The notes: generated by a model from the sequence alone, not told the origin. Counted from the stretch's first letter, positions 1-6,717 are shown. The stretch: 6,808 bases of DNA from an uncultured Bacteroidota bacterium (GCA_903933995.1 CAIZMD010000012.1:1-6808), one strand, 5' to 3'. A program made the numbers and translations.

Positions 1-894
1 CGCTTTTAAGTGAATGTCAAATTCGTCTTCAATATTTACCTGACGCGCAATTTCATAAGTCTGTTTGTACTGAGTAAAAGTTTCAATCATTTCTGGATGG
101 TGCAACACTTCTTCAGCAAACTCCTCCATTTTAAAAGCTTCCTTATTTTTAAAATAGTCCATACTTCTATTGAGAAGGTCTATCTGGTCTGATTTGTTTA
201 CCTCAAACTTTTCCTGGAGCTCATTGCTGATAAATAATTTGCACATGCCCATGGCGGCATCGGTATGATAATAACTATTGGCGCTGGGGGCCACTTGTAA
301 AAAGTCTTTGATCCAATACTGGGCGTCTTGCTGTTTATTGGTATTGTCTACCACACAAACCACGTATCCCTCAGACTGGTTTTTTCTAAAGATGAGACAA
401 CCCTTGTCTAGTTTATTAATGTTCACCCCGTCTTCTGCAATCACTTCCCAACTCTGCCCATGGGGGAATACTTTTAGAAAAGTCTCCTTGGTTTCGCTCT
501 TAAAAATACCAATGGCGTCTACATAGTCTGTTTCAAAGGGAACATTGCTAAAATGCGCCAAATACATTTCCCCTTCCTTGACCTTGCTATGGGTACTCTT
601 GCTGTAAAGGAACTGGGCTAGCTGCACAGATTGCTTGGAAAACTGCTTATTGTCTTCAAAAAGGGCCTTCACGTATTGGTACACTTCATTGAGATCCAAA
701 CTACTAATATGGGTAAAATGGTACTGTTCCTGCTCATTAAAAGCCCCCAAAAAGTATTTTGTCAGCATCCCTTGCACAATGGGATCATTGAGGGTCAATG
801 GGTTGGCAGAAAGGCCCAAAGCCTCGCCCCTGCTTGGATTTCCCACTTTGTGGACTATTACCTGATTCAATTGAACGCTGTCTATTCCTGTCAT
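1..894 (-). CDS. Nucleoid-associated protein, YejK/NdpA (NA37) family, C-terminus cut off by window edge
   Basis: The minus-strand frame is open from the left edge to position 894 and gives 298 residues; the stop codon lies outside the window. The family (PF04245, 37-kDa nucleoid-associated proteins, E. coli YejK) binds DNA in the cytoplasm; its exact role in Bacteroidota is not settled. Family signs: the N-terminal block VIVHKVGN (residues 12-19), a central LDKGCLIF block (162-169) followed by a beta strand GYVVCVVD (176-183), the YWIKDFL block (193-199), and an acidic, helical C-terminal part. Full-length members are usually about 330-350 residues, so some 40-50 residues are probably missing. 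Start choice: ATG at 894 places the conserved block where the family expects it. An in-frame ATG at 936 would add 14 residues (MAEKRISFKYLRCI) and has a weak AAAGG 10 nt upstream, so it cannot be excluded. Divergent from the small gene at 1018. Family assignment is confident, the start less so. Confidence 0.9.
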   Translation of the reverse strand, partial: MTGIDSVQLNQVIVHKVGNPSRGEALGLSANPLTLNDPIVQGMLTKYFLGAFNEQEQYHFTHISSLDLNEVYQYVKALFEDNKQFSKQSVQLAQFLYSKSTHSKVKEGEMYLAHFSNVPFETDYVDAIGIFKSETKETFLKVFPHGQSWEVIAEDGVNINKLDKGCLIFRKNQSEGYVVCVVDNTNKQQDAQYWIKDFLQVAPSANSYYHTDAAMGMCKLFISNELQEKFEVNKSDQIDLLNRSMDYFKNKEAFKMEEFAEEVLHHPEMIETFTQYKQTYEIARQVNIEDEFDIHLKA

Positions 895-1017
895 GATGCA
901 GCGAAGATATTTAAAGGAAATTCGTTTTTCGGCCATAAATAGCGCACCTTTGTAATAATATTGACTGGCGAACCCAATTTGGGACTGCTTTCTACCTCAT
1001 TAAACCATTATTCGATT
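895..1017. promoter_or_regulatory. Divergent intergenic region, NA37 gene / small hypothetical gene
   Basis: This is the only room for promoters of the two divergent genes (about 80-120 nt, depending on the NA37 start). On the plus strand CACCTTTG (945-952) matches the Bacteroidota -7 element TAnnTTTG except at the first base, but no TTG/TTTG -33 element stands at the usual distance. An 11-bp inverted repeat, CCCAA-T-TTGGG, lies at 973-983 and could be a protein-binding site. No convincing Shine-Dalgarno sequence precedes the ATG at 1018. The region must contain promoters by position, but the individual elements are weak. Confidence 0.3.
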
Positions 1018-1368
1018 ATGTACACCCAGATTTGGAGCAAATACCTGCCGATTATCAAAATTTTGTTGAAGCGTTCTGCTTATGGTAACCAAACCTTAGA
1101 CCTGAACCGTATTGATTTTGAACGTGCCGGTAGCGGACGTAAAGCAGGTTATAAGTTTCTAATTGAGCTTGTAGGTGGTAGAACCCTGAATGTTTTGAGC
1201 GGGATTCCTTTGGCAAAAGACTTGGCCGATGTGTTATTGGCTGATGCTGGGATCCGTGAAATCCTGAACAAGGGTAATTATGAAGTGGCTTTGAATACCC
1301 GTTTCCAACTCAGCATTAAGAATGTGACCCCAGCGGATCATGTACCTGCTGAACCTAAAGAAGATTAA
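1018..1368 (+). CDS. Small hypothetical protein, 116 aa, unrecognised family
   Basis: I do not recognise a named domain and assign no function. The predicted protein is soluble: there is no signal peptide and no clear membrane segment. The N-terminus is hydrophobic and basic (MYTQIWSKYLPIIKILLKRS), the middle is rich in glycine and charge (DFERAGSGRKAGYKF, about residues 33-47), then comes an Ala/Leu-rich helical stretch (GIPLAKDLADVLLADAGIRE, about 60-79), and the tail is acidic and proline-rich (ending PAEPKED). The ATG at 1018 is chosen because it gives a compact product; a TTG at 961 in the same frame would add 19 residues of low-complexity leader and is less likely. It appears monocistronic, divergent from the NA37 gene and followed 45 nt after its stop by a strong terminator, which supports it being a real, expressed gene. 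Codon use is that of an ordinary gene, unlike the shadow frames nearby. Confidence 0.75.
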   Translation: MYTQIWSKYLPIIKILLKRSAYGNQTLDLNRIDFERAGSGRKAGYKFLIELVGGRTLNVLSGIPLAKDLADVLLADAGIREILNKGNYEVALNTRFQLSIKNVTPADHVPAEPKED

Positions 1369-1413
1369 TTTTTGCCTGCGGCGATGTAACAATCAAATAG
1401 GCTTTAAAATACG

Positions 1414-1452
1414 ATCACCCGTTTTTCATTCAGAGAAACGGGTGATTTTTTT
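1414..1452 (+). terminator. Strong intrinsic terminator after the 116-aa gene
   Basis: The arms ATCACCCGTTT (1414-1424) and AAACGGGTGAT (1436-1446) are perfectly complementary over 11 bp. The stem can extend inward to 14 bp with one G-T wobble (1414-1427 with 1433-1446), leaving a 5-nt loop ATTCA. A run of seven T (1446-1452) follows directly, the hallmark of Rho-independent termination on the plus strand. Read from the other strand the hairpin is followed by CGTATTTTAAAG, a poorer U-tract, so it may also stop transcripts of the convergent serine hydrolase gene (stop at 1515), less efficiently. Confidence 0.93.
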
Positions 1453-1514
1453 ACCATCATACCTATATAGGCCGGTATTTCTAGTACCTATCCAAATATT
1501 TCCCTTTTTATTGA

Positions 1515-3308
1515 TCAGGACTTTAATTTAAGTTCTACTATGATCTTTTCCATAAGTGTTTTATCAAAACCCATCTTTTCAAAATATTCAAAATCTTGCA
1601 GGATATTCTTTTTAAGTAATGAACTGTCCATATTATTTGTAGCCAAATAGCTTTGATAAACAGATACGGCTTTTTGAAAATCTTGGTTCCATAAATAAGC
1701 GTGCGCTAGGTTTAACTGCGCTGAAATATCTTGTGGCTCAAGTACCATGGCCCTTTGCAAATAGGGGATGGCTGCTTGAAAACGCTTTGTCTCTATTAAG
1801 TGCCAAGCATAACTATTTAATTGCCCTTCATTTGTTTTGATGGTATCTAGACTTACCAGTTTTTGTGCTGGACTAAATTCCTTGCCATTGACTTTTCTTG
1901 CAAAACCAGTGACCATTCCATTCAGATTGGTCAAAAAGGATTTTTCAGCAAGGAATTCCATGTTTACAAAATCCTTTTCTGAAGTAAAATACATTTTTAC
2001 GTCTTGACCTTGTGTCCAATAATATAAGCCATCTTGTTTTTTTGTTACTTCTGCTAATACTCCATCGTACAAATAGGTGCCAACATATTTAGCTGCTACA
2101 CTATCAGCAATTTGAATGGTATTAATGTTTTGTGGTTTATCAAATCCCTTCCAGTCATATACCTTTGCTACACTTGCCAATAATTCTAGTATAATATCCC
2201 CGTCATCAGAATTTACAAAAACAATCACCCCATTTCCACCATCCAAGCTTCCATAAAACATGCCTCTAAAACCTTCGTTGGCCGCATCATGGAAAAAATA
2301 TCGTTCCCCATTTTTGTCTAAAGTAAATACACCCATTGCAGCAGATTGGTCAATAAATGGTGTAAGATGCAAACGGGTCATTTCTTGATTAAGCAGTTTA
2401 GATGATCTTCCTTTATAGGACAGTTGTGTTTCTATCAAATACTTTGCAAGCTCTGTTGGCGTAGTCCATAACCCCAAGGGGGCTTGTTCCGGATAGACCC
2501 GAAAAGTAGCAGCAACTGTGTCGCCATTTTTAGTGTACCCAGTGGCAATTTTATTAAAAACCTGCTTGCTTGGGGGAGCAGAACTGTAAAAACTATTCAG
2601 CATTCCAAGTGGTTTTAGCACCCTATTATACATGAACTTTTCATAGGATTGATGACTATTCTCCGTGAGTATCAACTGAGAAATAATGGTTCCGCCACCA
2701 GAATATTGAAATTGCAGACCCGGCTCAAATAAAGACCTCACGGCAGGTGTATTTGCTGGTGCTTTCCCGTCTAATATTTCTGGAATGGTTGGTAGTGTAT
2801 CATTGGGGCTATAACCAGGAAAACCCCCATAAACAGATAATCCCCCAGTATGACTTAATAAATGGGCCAGGTTGATTTTTTTTCCTTTTGACAAACTATC
2901 ATAGGGAAATTTCCATGATGTCAAATACTCGTTGATGTCCTTATCTAGGCTCAGCTGTTTTTCTTGAACCAATTTCAAGACACCCAACGCATTTAAGGTT
3001 TTACTGATAGACCCTGGCTTGAACAAAGTATTGGTAGTTACGGGTCTTTGTTCTTTTTCATTTGCCCAACCATATCCTTTAGCCCAAACCATCTGATAAT
3101 TATTAATGACAGCAATGCTTAAACCCTTTACGTGATAATGACGCATCCTGTCTTGAAGGTTATAGGGTTTGCCATTTAATATAAGTCTTCCAGCAAGGTT
3201 GTTTTCCACTTGCGCTATCTGGCTAGCAATTGATTGAGATTGGAGTTCCCCTATCAATAAGGTGTTCAGCAATAAATAAACCGTTATCCATAATCTAGCT
3301 TTTCTCAT
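1515..3308 (-). CDS. Secreted serine hydrolase (class C beta-lactamase/PBP fold) with C-terminal TPR repeats
   Basis: The 597-residue protein starts with a signal peptide (hydrophobic core about residues 7-20, likely cleaved near QSQS at 23-26), so it acts in the periplasm or at the cell surface. Residues about 43-385 form a beta-lactamase domain (PF00144). The nucleophile motif SxxK is S100-I-S-K103; the family block LLSHTGGL is at 150-157; the catalytic tyrosine is in YSGGG at 202-206 (the YxN position, with Gly for Asn, a common variant here); the third motif is H340-D-A-A-N-E-G, where HxG is expected. Residues about 402-475 are beta-rich and resemble the DUF3471-type domain that often follows this fold. 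Residues about 498-561 hold two TPR-like helical pairs. Members act as D-Ala-D-Ala peptidases, esterases or peptide hydrolases; the substrate cannot be told, and resistance should not be assumed. ATG 3308 is the only start giving a signal peptide; AGGA abuts it too closely to be an ideal ribosome site. Divergent from the regulator gene. Confidence 0.93.
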   Translation of the reverse strand: MRKARLWITVYLLLNTLLIGELQSQSIASQIAQVENNLAGRLILNGKPYNLQDRMRHYHVKGLSIAVINNYQMVWAKGYGWANEKEQRPVTTNTLFKPGSISKTLNALGVLKLVQEKQLSLDKDINEYLTSWKFPYDSLSKGKKINLAHLLSHTGGLSVYGGFPGYSPNDTLPTIPEILDGKAPANTPAVRSLFEPGLQFQYSGGGTIISQLILTENSHQSYEKFMYNRVLKPLGMLNSFYSSAPPSKQVFNKIATGYTKNGDTVAATFRVYPEQAPLGLWTTPTELAKYLIETQLSYKGRSSKLLNQEMTRLHLTPFIDQSAAMGVFTLDKNGERYFFHDAANEGFRGMFYGSLDGGNGVIVFVNSDDGDIILELLASVAKVYDWKGFDKPQNINTIQIADSVAAKYVGTYLYDGVLAEVTKKQDGLYYWTQGQDVKMYFTSEKDFVNMEFLAEKSFLTNLNGMVTGFARKVNGKEFSPAQKLVSLDTIKTNEGQLNSYAWHLIETKRFQAAIPYLQRAMVLEPQDISAQLNLAHAYLWNQDFQKAVSVYQSYLATNNMDSSLLKKNILQDFEYFEKMGFDKTLMEKIIVELKLKS

Positions 3309-3316
3309 TCCTAATT

Positions 3317-3330
3317 GTTTTAATTAAAAC
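3317..3330. promoter_or_regulatory. 14-bp perfect palindrome GTTTTAATTAAAAC upstream of the hydrolase
   Basis: GTTTTAATTAAAAC equals its own reverse complement. It sits 9-22 nt upstream of the hydrolase ATG, probably in or just ahead of the leader of that transcript. Flanking bases pair alternately out to 3311 and 3336, and an overlapping 8-bp palindrome AACTAGTT lies at 3328-3335. It could be an operator for a dimeric protein. It is AT-rich and could be a chance palindrome, since the winged-helix protein encoded next door belongs to a class that normally binds direct repeats. Confidence 0.3.
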
Positions 3331-3363
3331 TAGTTGAATGCCAAAAGCATATACCTGATAAAG

Positions 3364-3391
3364 TGTAAAATCTTGTAAAACCAATGTAAAT
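3364..3391 (+). promoter_or_regulatory. Three phased TGTAAA(A) direct repeats, candidate operator of the adjacent regulator
   Basis: TGTAAAA occurs at 3364-3370 and 3374-3380 and TGTAAAT at 3385-3391, so the repeat starts are 10 and 11 bp apart, about one helical turn. OmpR/PhoB-type winged-helix proteins typically bind tandem direct repeats of about 7 bp with 3-4 bp spacers on one DNA face, which is what is seen here (7+3+7+4+7). The repeats end 20 nt before the regulator ATG (3412) and lie 56-83 nt upstream of the hydrolase ATG (3308), so one site could serve activation of the hydrolase and autoregulation. The repeats are seen in the sequence; binding by the neighbouring protein is inference. 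Confidence 0.5.
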
Positions 3392-3402
3392 TGATCTTTG
3401 AT

Positions 3403-3406
3403 GGAG
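3403..3406 (+). promoter_or_regulatory. Shine-Dalgarno site GGAG that decides the regulator start
   Basis: GGAG stands 5 nt before the ATG at 3412. It favours that start over the in-frame TTG at 3391, which would add seven residues (MIFDGDF) and overlap the third TGTAAA repeat. Confidence 0.55.
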
Positions 3407-3411
3407 ATTTT

Positions 3412-4284
3412 ATGAACTATTTTGCGCCAATGAAGCCCTTGCCTTTATTTATTTCCGTCTCTGCCTTATGCATCATTGTCTTTTCATTTTTTTTGTTCCA
3501 GTCAAAAAATGAAGGGGCAGAAAAACATAAGGTATTAGTCTTAAGAAATATTGGTCACCAGATCTTGCTTCATGCAAAAGATTCTAGTTCAATAGTGCTA
3601 CCCATTCAAAAAATAGATAACCAGACTTATCAGATTTCATTTCAACATTCATTTGCCTTTATCCCTGATAGTTTGATCAATTTGGTCCAATTGGAATTAA
3701 AGAAATCCGATTTCCCTCAAAATTATTATGTCAGTGTTATTGATTGTCAGCAACAATCAACCATCTATGCATTTGAAATCAATGCAAAATCCGGGAATTT
3801 AACTCCCTGCACGGGTAGAAAACAGGGCAGTGGCTGCTATTTGATTCAAATTAGTTTTGACAATTCAAGTCAAATGCAACTATTTGTATGGATAGGACTG
3901 GTCTGCTTATTGCTTATTTTGGGCTATTTTTTAAGAAAGAAAATCTTGGTTTCCAAAAACAAAACGGAGCTGCTAGAAAATGTTGAAGCTAGAAAGATTG
4001 GACAATTTTCTTTTTATCCCAGCAAACAAAAATTACAAATTGAAGACAGGTTGATTTCATTATCAGAAAAGGAAACTAAGTCCCTACTCATTTTTATGGA
4101 TCATATAAACCAAGTAATAGAAAGAGAGAAACTAATCAAAGAAATTTGGGAAGAAGAAGGGATAGTTGTGATTAGCAGAAATGTTGATGTATTGGTTTCC
4201 AAATTAAGAAAGAAATTGAGCGATGACCCTAGCATCAAATTCATCAATATTCATAATAAGGGCTATAAACTTGTGATTGAATAA
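3412..4284 (+). CDS. Transmembrane one-component regulator with C-terminal OmpR/PhoB-type winged helix
   Basis: The 290-residue protein has a membrane segment at about 10-29, a periplasmic region at about 31-156, a second membrane segment at about 157-174 (followed by the basic RKK, consistent with the cytoplasmic side), a short linker, and a DNA-binding domain at about 197-288. That domain fits the Trans_reg_C family (PF00486): ISLSEKETKSLL (215-226) at the first helices, REKLIKEIW (238-246), the recognition helix RNVDVLVSKLRKKL (256-269), and the wing ending HNKGYKL (281-287). There is no phosphoacceptor receiver domain, so the signal probably passes across the membrane directly. The periplasmic part has three cysteines, C112, C133 and C142, that could form a disulfide. 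The order is the reverse of ToxR/CadC, whose winged helix is N-terminal. I recall similar Bacteroidota proteins of unknown ligand. Divergent from the hydrolase gene and convergent with the MG2/plug gene. The start is ATG 3412, supported by GGAG. Confidence 0.88.
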   Translation: MNYFAPMKPLPLFISVSALCIIVFSFFLFQSKNEGAEKHKVLVLRNIGHQILLHAKDSSSIVLPIQKIDNQTYQISFQHSFAFIPDSLINLVQLELKKSDFPQNYYVSVIDCQQQSTIYAFEINAKSGNLTPCTGRKQGSGCYLIQISFDNSSQMQLFVWIGLVCLLLILGYFLRKKILVSKNKTELLENVEARKIGQFSFYPSKQKLQIEDRLISLSEKETKSLLIFMDHINQVIEREKLIKEIWEEEGIVVISRNVDVLVSKLRKKLSDDPSIKFINIHNKGYKLVIE

Positions 4285-4305
4285 AAGATTCTTCAGCTGA
4301 AAATT
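4285..4305. terminator. Possible weak convergent terminator between regulator and MG2/plug gene
   Basis: Only 21 nt separate the two convergent stop codons. They contain the 10-bp palindrome TTCAGCTGAA (4292-4301), bordered by AAAATTTTA on one side and an A-rich stretch on the other, so a short hairpin with T-rich tails could form on either strand. A fold with a 4-nt loop leaves only three base pairs in the immediate stem, so the case is weak. Terminators may instead lie inside the opposing coding regions. Confidence 0.25.
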
Positions 4306-6717
4306 TTATTCAACAATTCCATTTGCCCCAATAACTTTTTCAATATGGGTCATTTTTCCTGCAGCGTTAATGCCTTCTAAAACAAGCCTGAAGGTTTTGG
4401 AAAAATCATTGTTATAAAATTCAATCTTTAAATTTTGCAGGGTCTGATTGGTAAAAATGTCTGGATTCCAATAAAGCGTTGTTCGGTTATCGGGTTTTAC
4501 AAAACCAGTTTCCGGTTGTTCGTAGTTAGGATAATAAAACTCTTTGAACTTATTATATCCCGATAATTTGATGGTTTGAAGCCCGGGCAATTCAGGAGGG
4601 GTATAATCATTCCCGTTTCTGGTGTAAACAATTACCGCTCCTCCCATTCCACCTCCTGATGCAAACATAAAAATGGGCGGAAAGGCCTTGATCATGGCTA
4701 CATTAATCAGTGGAATGGAACTGAGTGTAGCAATATCCGTTTTCATTTCATTCAAGAATAAATTGGGGCTATGTCCACGCCATTGCATGGATCCATCACC
4801 ACTAACCATCAAACCAGGGACCCTGCTGGTTAAGTATTCCATAATTGTACTGGCAGCCAGAACCTTATTGGGATTAGACAGGTCTAGGATATAAGATTTT
4901 CTAGCAGGATTCTCCCTAAAAAAACCCGATGTATATCTTTCCTCTAACTTGGCAGTTGGTGTTTTTGCCGTTGATGTTACCGTTACTTCTTTTAAGGTTG
5001 TTTCTTCCATTTTTTTCCTTAGCGTTTCTTGCTGTATCCAAAGCTGATCTAGTTTCCCTTTCACTGCAAGGTTAATTTCTGTATTATCCTGTTCATTAAA
5101 TATGGAGATTGTTTTAGCAGATAAGGGCATCAACCCGTTTTGAATTTGTAGGGTAGCTTTTTCTGTAAGGCTAGGATCATTGTTGATGCTGTATAAAATT
5201 TTAGCAGTATCAAATAGAATCACGCTGTGTTCAAAACTGCCATCTTTTTGCAAACTAACAGAAGCAAATTGCCTGCTGCTGTCTTTGCTTACAATGATCA
5301 TATTTAATAAATTGTCCTTATCGGTTTTAATGCCAGTAACCCTTCCAACCAATTTCATATACCCATTCTCAATAGGATACGCATTTTGAGGACCAATCTC
5401 AGCCTTGATTTTTTCCCAGTTAAACCTACGCCATCCATTGGTGAGCATGACAAGGTCAAGATGCAATGCAATTGCATCTGTATTTCCAGAAAGATAGTAA
5501 CCTGGGTTATATACTTTCCCCTTGATTTCACTACTCAAAAACATATCTGAATAGATGGTATGTTGCGAGGGTCTGCTGGTTATCTCATCTGTAATAGACA
5601 AAGACATATTGGTAAATAAAGTATCTGGTACTTTTATTTCAAGTGTATTCTTGCCCCTGGCATCTACATTAATTTGGGAAGCTTTTAGTTCTGGGTGAAA
5701 TTCATGTTTTTGGTTATTGATAAAGACAACCCTCTCTGCCACTGGAATCCAGTCAGCTGTAAACAAGGTAAACTGTAGCAATCCAGTTGGTAAATCTAGG
5801 GTAGGAATTTCTGCATTGATCCGTTTTTTATCCCTTGTATTAATGGCCACCTGATAAAGACCAACTTTGTTCATGTGTATGACCAAGACCATGTTTTTAA
5901 AACTCGATGGCACTTTGTCACTGCGTTCCACTTGAAACAAAACCTTTTCCTTGATTCTGGTAACAGTTAATTGTGCCCCTTCTGTTTTTGTAATATTGAT
6001 AGGCGTTTCACCTGTATTACCGTCTTGGTCCACCCAATTTAAATGGTATTGGTGTTGGGGTTTGGCAGTTAGAAAAAAACTACCCATACCATCATGTAAC
6101 AGTTCAAGGGAATCAATGATTTGATTTGTTTCATCCGCAATGGCCCCTTTGATGAATACTGGATTCCCAATGGTATTGGTTGCTTTAAAAGCAATCCGGG
6201 ATTGTAATCCTTGTATCAAATAACCTCCTTCTGGAAAAACAGCAACCGTGGTTTTTGAAACAGGAGGACTTGTGGTTTTTGCACTGGGTTGATTAACTAA
6301 TAGCTGGCGCCGATATAGCAATTCAGGATCATCATTGAGCATCCACTTGGTATATGCCCTGATCTCAAGAAAATCTCCCGTATAGTTTGAAGGGATCTCA
6401 AATGATCCAGATGCAGCAGACAAAATAATGGGTGATACAGACTGTCTCAATGATTTTCCATCTGACCCGTACCATTCCAAATAAATATTCATACTGGCTA
6501 AACCCGTATCTCTGCCTTGTATCAAATAGGCTTTGTACCAAACGGTTTCTCCTTTGTTATAAATATTTTTATCAAAATGAATGTGTATCCTTTCGGTTGC
6601 GGAACCGTCTGCATACACATTCATCATTGAATCAATATTCTGCGCAACACTTGTACTTGAAAGTAATAGAAAGAACAATGAAATCAAGAAAGAAATATGG
6701 ATACTGGATTTTATCAT
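4306..6717 (-). CDS. Exported MG2-domain protein with a TonB-receptor-like plug domain and no beta-barrel
   Basis: The 803-residue protein has a signal peptide (core about 8-20, likely cleaved near SVAQ at 23-26). Residues about 43-140 form an alpha-2-macroglobulin MG2-type beta-sandwich, shown by HIHFDKNIYNKGETVWYKAY (45-64). A second sandwich begins at FPEGGYLIQG (161-170), and LTNGWRRFNW (425-434) is a motif I associate with this Bacteroidota family. LKEVTVTS (575-582) opens a plug-like region (about 575-700): IMEYLTSRVPGLMV (625-638), the RG at 647-648, LFLNEM (653-658), and GGGMGGAVIVYTRNG (688-702), the usual plug ending. A final sandwich (about 720-795, with TLYWNPDI at 747-754) closes the protein. 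The 22-strand barrel of TonB-dependent transporters is absent, so transport is unlikely; a structural or binding role at the outer membrane or cell surface is inferred. The start is fixed by an in-frame stop (TAA) two codons upstream. Substrate and partners are unknown. Confidence 0.9.
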   Translation of the reverse strand: MIKSSIHISFLISLFFLLLSSTSVAQNIDSMMNVYADGSATERIHIHFDKNIYNKGETVWYKAYLIQGRDTGLASMNIYLEWYGSDGKSLRQSVSPIILSAASGSFEIPSNYTGDFLEIRAYTKWMLNDDPELLYRRQLLVNQPSAKTTSPPVSKTTVAVFPEGGYLIQGLQSRIAFKATNTIGNPVFIKGAIADETNQIIDSLELLHDGMGSFFLTAKPQHQYHLNWVDQDGNTGETPINITKTEGAQLTVTRIKEKVLFQVERSDKVPSSFKNMVLVIHMNKVGLYQVAINTRDKKRINAEIPTLDLPTGLLQFTLFTADWIPVAERVVFINNQKHEFHPELKASQINVDARGKNTLEIKVPDTLFTNMSLSITDEITSRPSQHTIYSDMFLSSEIKGKVYNPGYYLSGNTDAIALHLDLVMLTNGWRRFNWEKIKAEIGPQNAYPIENGYMKLVGRVTGIKTDKDNLLNMIIVSKDSSRQFASVSLQKDGSFEHSVILFDTAKILYSINNDPSLTEKATLQIQNGLMPLSAKTISIFNEQDNTEINLAVKGKLDQLWIQQETLRKKMEETTLKEVTVTSTAKTPTAKLEERYTSGFFRENPARKSYILDLSNPNKVLAASTIMEYLTSRVPGLMVSGDGSMQWRGHSPNLFLNEMKTDIATLSSIPLINVAMIKAFPPIFMFASGGGMGGAVIVYTRNGNDYTPPELPGLQTIKLSGYNKFKEFYYPNYEQPETGFVKPDNRTTLYWNPDIFTNQTLQNLKIEFYNNDFSKTFRLVLEGINAAGKMTHIEKVIGANGIVE

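Noticed and set aside
10..942. Several plus-strand open frames (10-192, 278-526, 631-942, 635-865).
   Set aside because: They lie opposite the continuous NA37 coding frame on the minus strand, whose family motifs are clear; their translations are low-quality shadow peptides.
1459..1478. Inverted repeat ATACC/GGTAT with an internal CCTATATAGG palindrome between the terminator and the hydrolase stop.
   Set aside because: Five-bp arms and no T-tract; too weak to call a terminator or operator.
1340..1531. Plus-strand open frame of 63 codons overlapping the end of the 116-aa gene.
   Set aside because: It reads through the terminator hairpin and has no supporting start signal or coding character.
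1515..3308. Calling the hydrolase a beta-lactamase resistance gene.
   Set aside because: The fold is shared by many peptidases and esterases; the long beta-rich and TPR tail and the motif variants do not point to antibiotic hydrolysis.
3393..3400. GATCTTTG as a Bacteroidota -7 promoter element (TAnnTTTG with one mismatch), with TTG at 3373-3375 17 nt upstream, for the regulator.
   Set aside because: Spacing is acceptable, but the implied transcript start near 3406 would leave only a few leader bases and remove the GGAG site, so it is not listed as a feature.
4673..5389. Plus-strand open frames at 4673-4894 and 5180-5389.
   Set aside because: They are antisense to the MG2/plug gene and show no recognisable protein features.
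4306..6717. Calling the 803-aa protein a TonB-dependent transporter.
   Set aside because: The plug-like segment is followed by only about 100 residues of beta-sandwich, not a membrane barrel.
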